Origin: a virus
Length of the DNA: 27,946 nt
Virus record (IMG/VR): IMGVR_UViG_3300028027_000185
Coordinates: 1-27,946 of that record
Strand: one strand, 5' to 3'
Shown here piece after piece: positions 7,364 to 16,700 of this stretch. Position numbers and translations under genes: made by a program. The notes under the pieces were generated by a model. The model did not search any database. It had not been told where the DNA came from and saw only the letters and a program-made list of their open reading frames with translations. Numbering within the stretch: position 1 is the stretch's first letter; the number at the start of each line of letters is the position of its first letter.

Positions 7364-7681
7364 ATGGCAGTAACAGTAAATGAAACACAAGATATCGTTC
7401 TAATCGATGGTACGGTAATCTCCATACGACCTTTGAAGATCTCACTTCTTCGTGAGTTTATGAAAAAGTTTGAGGGTATTTCTGCAGTAGCAGAAGACAA
7501 TGATAAGTCTATGAACATTCTTATGGAATGTGTGCAGATTGCAATGAAGCAGTACAAGCCTGAATTGTCAGCAGATCTAAAGGTACTAGAAGACAACATT
7601 GATCTTCCAACAGTATACAAGATTGTTGAAGCAGCATCTGGAATTAACCTTTCGGATGGTGTAGCTGGTTTAATGGTTTAA
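7364..7681 (+). CDS. Tail assembly chaperone, short form (G-like)
   Basis: The 105-residue product starts at the ATG at 7364, six bases after AGGAGG; an upstream in-frame alternative start at 7340 would include the ribosome binding site in the coding sequence and is rejected. The whole protein aligns with the first ~95 residues of the upstream gene: IVLIDGTVISIRPLKISLLR matches VYLIDGTELYLTPLKIKYLR, and MECVQIAMKQYKPEL matches VECSRVAMKQYYPQI. It ends where the long form's T-like extension begins, and no T frame or slippery site follows before the tape measure start. Lys codons are AAG in 7 of 8 cases and both Arg codons are CGN, resembling the capsid gene. It probably supplies the abundant G partner. 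Confidence 0.8.
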   Translation: MAVTVNETQDIVLIDGTVISIRPLKISLLREFMKKFEGISAVAEDNDKSMNILMECVQIAMKQYKPELSADLKVLEDNIDLPTVYKIVEAASGINLSDGVAGLMV

Positions 7682-7705
7682 ATTCTAAAATAGGGGTGCA
7701 AATGA

Positions 7706-10700
7706 ATGGTTGATGAAGTTCAAGGAAATATTAATGTAAACATTGATACTTCTGCTGCTATTGCATCCTTGAAGAGATTACAGGGTCAAATCTCTCAGTT
7801 CCACACCAGTATGGCTAAGGGTGGAGCCACAGCAAACCGTGAAGCAGCACTTCTTCAACAAAGTTTAATTAATAGCATTAATAAAACTGGTCAGTTCTCT
7901 GCCAGTATGACGAAAGTTGCCTCATCAACTGAAGCTTTTACAACAGCACTTGAAAGTAATAAGTTGTCGATGGGGCAACATTTTCGTTATGCAATGGCTT
8001 CTACCAAAATGTTTGGTAAAGGTTTTATTAACGAATTTAACACAATTCAAAAGGTAGCAGAATCTAGAGTAAGAACTTTACAGACACAGTTTATCGGTTT
8101 AGGTAGAGATGCCAATGGTGCTCTATCAGCAATCAAGGTAAGACCCCTTATCCTTGATATGAATGACCTTGCTACAAAAACACAAATTGCTGCACAAAAA
8201 GCACAGATATTTAATAAGCTTGTTAATCAAGGTGCAACCAATCTTCTAAACTGGGGTAAGAATACACAGTGGGCTGGTCGTCAGCTTATGGTTGGTTTTA
8301 CAATCCCCCTGACAATTTTTGCTTCTACCGCTTCTAAAGCGTTTATGGAAATAGAAAAGCAGGTAATTGCATTTAAACGTGTTTATGGAGATTTTAGTAC
8401 AACTAAAAAACAAACAGATGATATGGCAGAATCTGTTAAAGCTCTTGCTAATGAATTTACACAATATGGAATAGCAGTTAAAGACACTATGAGTCTTGCA
8501 GCTAAAGCTGCTGCTATGGGTAAAACTGGTGCAGACCTTACAGCACAAATTAAAGAAACTTCTCGTCTTGCCGTGCTTGGTCAGGTAGATCAACAACAAG
8601 CCCTCGATACCACTATTTCTCTTACCAATGCGTTTGGTCTTGCTGCAGATCAACTTGCTGGCAAGATTGACTTCCTTAACGCAGTTGAAAACCAAACGGT
8701 AACATCCATTGAAGACCTTACTGTTGCTATTCCAAAAGCTGGTCCTGTTATTCAACAACTTGGCGGTAACGTAGAAGACCTGTCATTCCTTTTGACAGCT
8801 ATGCGTGAAGGTGGCATTAACGCTTCTGAGGGTGCTAACGCACTTAAGTCAGGTCTTGCTGCTCTAATTAATCCAACTAAAGCTGCATCCGATATGCTTG
8901 CAGGGTATGGAATTAATATTCAACAAATGGTTCAATCTGACAAAGGTAATGTTAAAAAACTTATTGTTGATTTTGCATCATCTTTAGATAAACTTGATCC
9001 ACTTAGTCGTGCAAGAGCCATTGAACAGATGTTTGGCAAGTTTCAATTTTCACGTATTTCAACACTTTTTCAGAACGTAATTAAAGAGGGCAGTCAGGCA
9101 CAGCAAGTTCTTAAACTAGCAAGTTCTTCTAGCCAAGAACTAGCCATTCTATCACAACGAGAACTTTCAAAAGTTTCAGAGTCAACAACCTATAAATTTG
9201 AAAAAGCAATTACTGATTTCCAAACCGCACTTGCTCCAGTTGGTGAACAGTTCCTTAAACTAGTAACTCCAATTATTGAATTTGGCACAAAGATGCTTGA
9301 AAAGTTTAATGGTCTTGGCGATGGAGTTAAGGGATTTATTACAACTATTGTTGCAGGTGTTGGTGTAGTTGGACCAGTACTACTAATGACTATTGGTTTG
9401 TTTGCTAATGCTATTGCCAACATTATTTCAGTAGTACAATTCCTTAGAGCTACGTTTAGCGGTACAGCAAAGGGTAGCAAAGATGTTGCAACTTCAACAG
9501 AATATATGACACAAGCACAACTTGTTGCAGAAGCAGCAGCTGCTGGTCTAAATCAAACACACTCAAGACTTATTCAAACATATAACGTTGAAAGAGGAGC
9601 ATTAGATAACTTAACCAGAGCCTATCAAGCAGCTGCACGAGCAGCAGGTCTTCCAATTATGGGTGCTCCAATTGCTGGTAAGGGAGGGACAACAGTTCCA
9701 CCAATGCCAATGGGTAAAAAATATGCTGCTGGTGGAGTTATTCGTGGACCAGGATCTGGCACTTCAGATTCAATTCCTGCAATGCTTTCTAATGGTGAAG
9801 CAGTTATCCCTGCCAAACAAGTTAAAAAATATGGTGGATTTATTCAATCAATGATTTCTGGAAACGTTCCAGGATTTGCTGGTGGAGTAATTCTTCCATC
9901 AAACCTTGCAAAACTTGGAAGAACAATTAAATCTCGTTCAGTATATGAAGCACCAGCAGAACAAGCAAACCTTGGATATCTTACAAGCTCTATGGCTGGC
10001 AAAGCTCCAGAAAACTACTTAAGACAACATTCTGGTAGTGGAGGACATAGCTTTGAGCCATTTGGCGTAGGTGGAGCCTATATGAGAGCAGACGGAACTC
10101 CAGTAATGGTAAAGCCAGTTCAAAATGAACAACTTGCTCGTGCTGAAATGTTTGGAACACGAATTGCTCGTGAAGCACACGGACTTCAAGCACCAGAACA
10201 AAGATTAGTTGTTATAAAAGATCCAACAGACTTAGCTGGTGAACGTAGATTCCTTGCTCTTGAATCTCCCTATAATTCAACTTTTGCACCGCCAGGGCAA
10301 CAGTCGTTTACAAAAAATGAGTTTTTTCAACAACTAGTTGCTTCATTAGTTAGAAATGATAAAGATCTTCAGGCTGCGAATCTATGGAAAAATGTTCTTG
10401 CAGATGTTGGACCTGCTGGGGTATTTGCAAAAGCATCTGGCGTTAGGTCTCTAACAGCCGATCTTCCATCAATGCAGGAACAGGCAATGATTAACCTACT
10501 TGGTGTTAAAGGTGGTGCAAGAAAAGACTTTGCTCTTGCTACTGCAGATCTAGCAAGAAGTATGTCACCAGCACAATATTCTGCAGGAATTCTAAAAGAA
10601 ATTGATCAAGTATTGCCAAGACTTAAATCTACAGTAAATTCTTTTAATTTAAGTCCAGAAGAAAAGCCTGTATACGAAGCAATGATTGCAAGACTTGAAG

Positions 10701-13700
10701 CTGGTAGAAACGTTGATTGGACACAGATGCAATCAGTTCATTCAGCAGCTATGCCAACAGCACCAAAAGCCCAAGGTTTTGCATTAGGCGGTTTTGTTGG
10801 TAAAAAACCATTAATTAAGCCAATTGCTAAAACCCCAACAACTCAGGCAAATGCTAAAAAACCAGCAGCACAAGCTTTTGATTTTGACGATACCTTAATT
10901 AATTTTGACGATTATTTAAAATCAAGTAGAGCAGAACAAAGTAAGGTTCCTTGGAAACAAAGAATTAAGTGGTGGAGTGATGAAGAACTTAGAGGTGCAA
11001 TTGGTGTTGCAAAACCAAAAACAAAAGTTATTAATCAACTTCTTAAAGTACAAAAACAAGGTAAACAGATTATTGTTCTTACCGCAAGACCAAGCAGTGC
11101 AGACAATATTACTAGAGAACATCTTGCTGCCCTCGGAATTGATCCTACTAACATTAAAATTGTTTCAAGAGATAGATCAAATCCAGAAATGGCTAAACTT
11201 AAAGCTCCAGAATTAAAAGGTAAACTTGCAGGACAACTTATTAATGATTTTGAAATTGAAGCATTTTATGACGATCTTCTTGAGAATAGAAACGCTTTAG
11301 CTGCATTAGGTATTAAAACATACGACCCACTTAAAATGGCTACTGGTGGGGTTGTCCGTGGTCCAGGATCGGGAACATCTGATTCAATTCCTGCAATGCT
11401 TTCAAATGGTGAAGCTGTCATTCCTGCAAAACAAACTAAAAAGTATAGTGGTTTTATTGAGTCAATGATTTCTGGAAATGTTCCTGGATTTGCACTTGGT
11501 GGTTTTATTGGACAAGCAGCAAATGCGTTTAAGTTTATGTTTGCTAAAAATCAACAAGGCAAATTTAGAAATTTTGGATATTCAGGAATGAATCCATTTA
11601 CTGGTCCAGCACAATCTTCAAAAAGATTACAGCAAGGTGCAGAAATATCTAAACAAGATCTTCCAATATTACAAAGTCTTAACAACCTTATTAATGGTGG
11701 TATGTCTCCCCAAAAAGCTCTTGCTGCTATTCAACAAGATCCAAGATTTTCTAAAGATTTTGCACAAATTATAAGAGACCGTGGAATAGGAAGTATTGGA
11801 AGACACTCTTTAGAAATGTCTTCTAGTGCTTATGGATTAGAAAGTTTTGCAGGATTAAAAACATCACAAGGTAGGGATAGAAGACTTCAAGATCTTTTAA
11901 ACGCACAAAGTAGATATACAAGTAGTGGTGCAAAAGATTATTTAGAGTCACCACTTTTTGCATTAAATAGATTAGGGGCTAATCTTTTAGATCCAAGATC
12001 TGGATCACGAGATAGCCTCCATAGACTTCGACTAGCTATGAGTCCATCAACAATTGCATCAAAACTGTTTCCTGGAAAAATGGCATCATACTATACAAAA
12101 AATATGGTACATAGAAGTGAAAATACTAACCTTGAAAACACTTTGGGGCATCCTAAAGATTATAACCCAACTGTAAACTATAGTAGAACTTTTGGTCCAG
12201 GAATGTATTTTGCAAAAAATAAAAAATTATCAGACACAACATTTAGAGCATACGGAAATACTCAATATAAACAAAACCTTTCGCCAGAAGCAGTGCAAAC
12301 CATTAAAGACAGCAAGGGCTACATTACATTAGATAGACTGTTTAAGTTTATAAAAAAGAATCCAGAACTTGGAACAGATAGGGGAACAGCTCTTCCAAGA
12401 ATAATTGTTGGTGGAAAAGATGTAGACTCTAGAATATCTGGAGCACCATATGACGACCCATTAATTCAGGCACTAATTAAACAAGGATATTTGGGATACA
12501 AGCACGGAGATGCTTTTACTAGTTGGATGACAGGTCTTCCTGGATTCAAATTAAAAAAATATGCTAAGGGAGTAGTTAGCGTACCTGGACCCAAGGGGGC
12601 AGGGGATGTAACTCCAGCAATGCTATCTCCAGGAGAAGCAGTAATTCCAACTAAGATGGCTAAGAAGTATGGCGGTCTTATTAATGGAATGATTGCTGAC
12701 AATATTCCTGGCTATGATGAAGGTCTTGGTACAAAATCTGTTTCATACAATGGAAGGAATATTCCACTAGCTGCTTCAGCCAATGTCGAAAAATTTGACA
12801 AATTAATAGCCTCTGTTCAATCTGGAGCAATTGGTGTTGAAAACGGAGCTGTTATATTAGAAGAAACTTTTGCATCACTTTCTTCAGAGGGTCGCAAAAT
12901 TTCTTTTAAAGATTTTTCTGGCAAACTTATGTCGGTAACAAAAGCAATAGAAGGATCAGAAATAGCAATTAACAGAATAAATAGCACTGTTGCTTCGGTT
13001 TCAGGAGAAATAACTCTTAAACAATCAAAAGGTACAAGCCTTATAACAGATCTAGAATCTTTAAATAATCCAGTTCTTCAAGATGAATATGATAGAGCCA
13101 AAGCAGCAGCAGAAGCTGCAAAAACAGCAAGACTTGCTGCTGGATTACCTATTGGTCAATCAGAACAAATTGATAGAGCACACCTAGCCCCTGTTTCTGG
13201 TGCTGGCAAAATATTATCTTCGGGAGCTGGTTGGCATCCAGATTTATGGACACCGCAAGCATCAGACGAAAATCAAATGACAGAACAACTAAGAATGTCT
13301 GCCGATAAAAGAACAGCTTTGTATGACGAATACATTAAGCATTTAGCAGACGAAGGATTAAGTGCAGAAAAAGCTGCAGCAATGATTCAAAAAGTTAATC
13401 AAGGACTAGCACTATCCGATGAAGAACTTTTAATTCAAAGAAACATTTTACAAAAAATGTTAGCAGATCAGTCATCTGCTGTACACAAGAGTAGTGGCAT
13501 TAAAGGATATGCTGTTGGATCCGTAGGTGCTGCAACAGCAAGAGAAACATATGGATTTACTCCATCATCTGGAACTAGACCTGCAGCTGACACTGCAGCA
13601 GCAATGGCGGAAGTAGACAGACAACTTGCAGTTACTACCTACACAGAAGAGGGTACTAGATTAGTACAGGTTAGAGCAGATGCCATAGATGCAGGTATAG

Positions 13701-16700
13701 TTACTGGATTTGATGCAGCAACACAACGAAACTCTCCACCACAAGCAGCAATTGATGCTGGTGAAGATTATGGAAATGCTTTAAATACTGGTGCAAGGTC
13801 ACAAATTGATGATGCAAAAGCTGCTGGACAAGAACTTGGACAAGCTACCGTTAATGGTACACAAGCGGCTGTTGATGATACAAAGAAACCAGCAGGACAA
13901 CGAGTTAGCAGAAGATTTGGTAGATTAGCTGGAGCTGTTGGCGGTACTGGTTCACAACTACTAATGATCCCAGACCCTCAAAATCCAGGTATGTACATTA
14001 GCAAATACGAATCTGATCGTAGAGATGCTAAGAGAGAAGAAATCGAAAGACGTACAAAAGCAGCCTTTGGAACAAAAGAACAAAGAAAAGCTTTTGGCAT
14101 AAAAACTCCAATAGAAAAAGTTGGTGGAAAGATTGCTGCTGGTGTTAAGGGTATGGGCGGTATGGGAGCTGGTATGGGAGTATCTATGGCTGGTGGAGCA
14201 TTAATGATGGTTCCTGGTATGCAAGAAGTTGGTATGGGAATGTCAATGCTTGGTTCACTCTTTATGATGATGCCAGCTGCCGCTGCTGGTGTAGTTGCAG
14301 CTTTAGCAGCAGTAGCATTTGGAGTTTATAAATTAATAGAAGCACAAGAAGAACAACGTAAAAAATCAATTGCACTTGCAAATGCTGCTGTAATGAGTCA
14401 AGCTGCCCTTGAAAAAATGTCTCAAGATTTTGGTACAGTAAGCGTTACACAAGCAAGAAAAGCTGAACAAGAAGCAAGGCTAACAAACGTAACAGAAAAA
14501 CAATTAACTGCTGGAGAACAATACATTACAGAAATGGAATCTGGCAAAAAACTTCTTGCAGATGTTAAGTTGCAACAAACAGCTGGAAAATCTTCTACAG
14601 AAATTGGACAAAATGTCGCAAGCAATCTTGCAACTGCTGTAGCACAACAAGTAATTACTAAAGAACAGGGAGATGCAATTATTGCTGCACTTGGAATTGC
14701 TTCTGGTAATCTTGGAATTGGCAGTGCTGCATCACAACAATTTAGTAAATATACCGCAGATTTATCAAAAACTGCAATAATGACTTCCAAAGATGCACTA
14801 AATAATATTAAGTCTCAAACTCAAAAAACTTCTGCTATGGCTACAACTTCATCATCTGGAACTCTTTCTTACGATCAAGCACCAACTTTGCTTGACCCAA
14901 ATGGAGCAAGACAACTATCAACTAAATCAACAAATTACTACGGTCAAGCAGTCGGTGGTATTGACACAATTAATGCTGCATACGATGCAAAAGTTAAAGA
15001 AGCTAAAACACAAGAACAAATAAACATACTTGAAGGGCGAAGAGCAACTGCTTTAGAGAAGCAAAGAGGCTACGCTGCCGATATATATGCTGAAATTGAA
15101 AAACAAAAAACAACGATTACCGATACAGAATTTAGTAGTAATTTCTTAACAAATATAAAAGAAAATTTTGGTCCAGAAAGTGATGCTGCAAAAACAGCAG
15201 AAAACATTAATAAACTTGGAGCCGAAAGTGGTGACTTTAAACTAAGACTTCAAACTCAGTTGGCATCTGGAACACTAAGTCCTGCATCTATAGATCAACT
15301 TTTGCTATACGGTCAAGAAAGTCCAGATTTTGGAATTAATTATACTGCAGCAATTACTGCTCAGGGAGAAAAAGAAGCTACAGATTTAGTTAGTTATGCT
15401 CAATCTGCTCAAGGAACGACTCAAAGAATCACAATTCTTCTTGATACGTATGCAAATATGGATGCTGAAGCTGCAAGACTTCTCGCACTTGGAGTTAAAG
15501 GTGCTGCAGAAATTGGAGTTAACATTAATGCAACTGGTACAACACAATTAACCGATATCGGTATAATTATGGACAAATTTAGTAGCAAATCAGAAGTTCC
15601 TGTAAAATTCTTAATGAACAATACTTCAACAGTTAACTGGAAGAGATGGGAAAAATTTGCAAAGAGCGGCAAACTAACAAGAGATCTAGTAATTAGAGTA
15701 TCAGCAACTGGACAGTTAGCAATTCTAGATGCATACCTCAAGGCAAAGGGTATCAAGGGCATAAGTGGTGAAGACATAACACGTTATGAGCAAGGAGCAC
15801 TAACAGTAGGAAATGCTTCTGGAGATGCAAGAAAAAATGCAAGAGTGAATAGAGAAATCGATAACGCAAATAAAGAGTTTGTAACAGCAGCAGAAAAAGC
15901 TGCAGCTAGACTTAATAGGATAAATGGCGGTGGCGGTGGAGACGACGGCGGCGGCGGTGGCGGTGGTGGTGCTGCTCCTACAGAAGATCCAATAATGGCA
16001 AGACTTCAAGCTAGACTGGCTAAACAGAATGCACTCCTAGCAGTTATTTCTCTTAAAGAAGAAAAAATAAATAAACTTTACGATGAACGTAAAAAAGCTC
16101 TTGAAGAAATTTCTGCAATTAATGCTAATATTGCAGAACAACAAAAAGATCAACTTGACCTTGCTAACGCATTAGCTACTGGTGACGTTGCTGCTGCAGC
16201 TAAAGCGGTACAGGCTCAACGTGCTACCGCCGCAGCTTTCGCACAAGAGCAACAAATGAAAGCTCTTGAAGAGCAACGACAGAACGCCCTTGACCTTGTT
16301 ACATTTAAAGGAAAAACAAGAGCAGAAATAGAAGCAAAAATTGATATATTAAATATGAGAATTGCAAAACTTGAATATAGAACTTTAGCTGGTGGTGGTG
16401 GCGGCGGCGGTCGCAATAATAATGGTGGCATTATAAATACTGGACCTACAGCTGAAGAAATAGCTGCTCGACGAGCACGACGAAGAGCTGCAAGAAATGC
16501 AGCTAATGCTGAAGCAAATCTTAATGCTAATCGTACTAACAATAATTCTGCAAGTTCAACTAATAATTCTGCAAGTTCAAATAGCAATTCAACTCCAGAT
16601 GTTTATAGTTGGAAAATAGGTGGACACATTACTGGACCAGGAACAGGAACCTCTGATTCAATTGCTGCTAGATTATCAAATGGAGAATATGTAATTAATG

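Noticed and set aside
7702-7713. Four-codon mini-frame (ATG AAT GGT TGA) overlapping the tape measure start
   Set aside because: Too short to judge; it is most likely chance, although it could affect initiation at 7706.
8246-8758. Antisense open frame of 170 codons in the tape measure gene
   Set aside because: Cys/Phe/Ser-rich, no start signal, opposite to a strongly coding region of the tape measure core.
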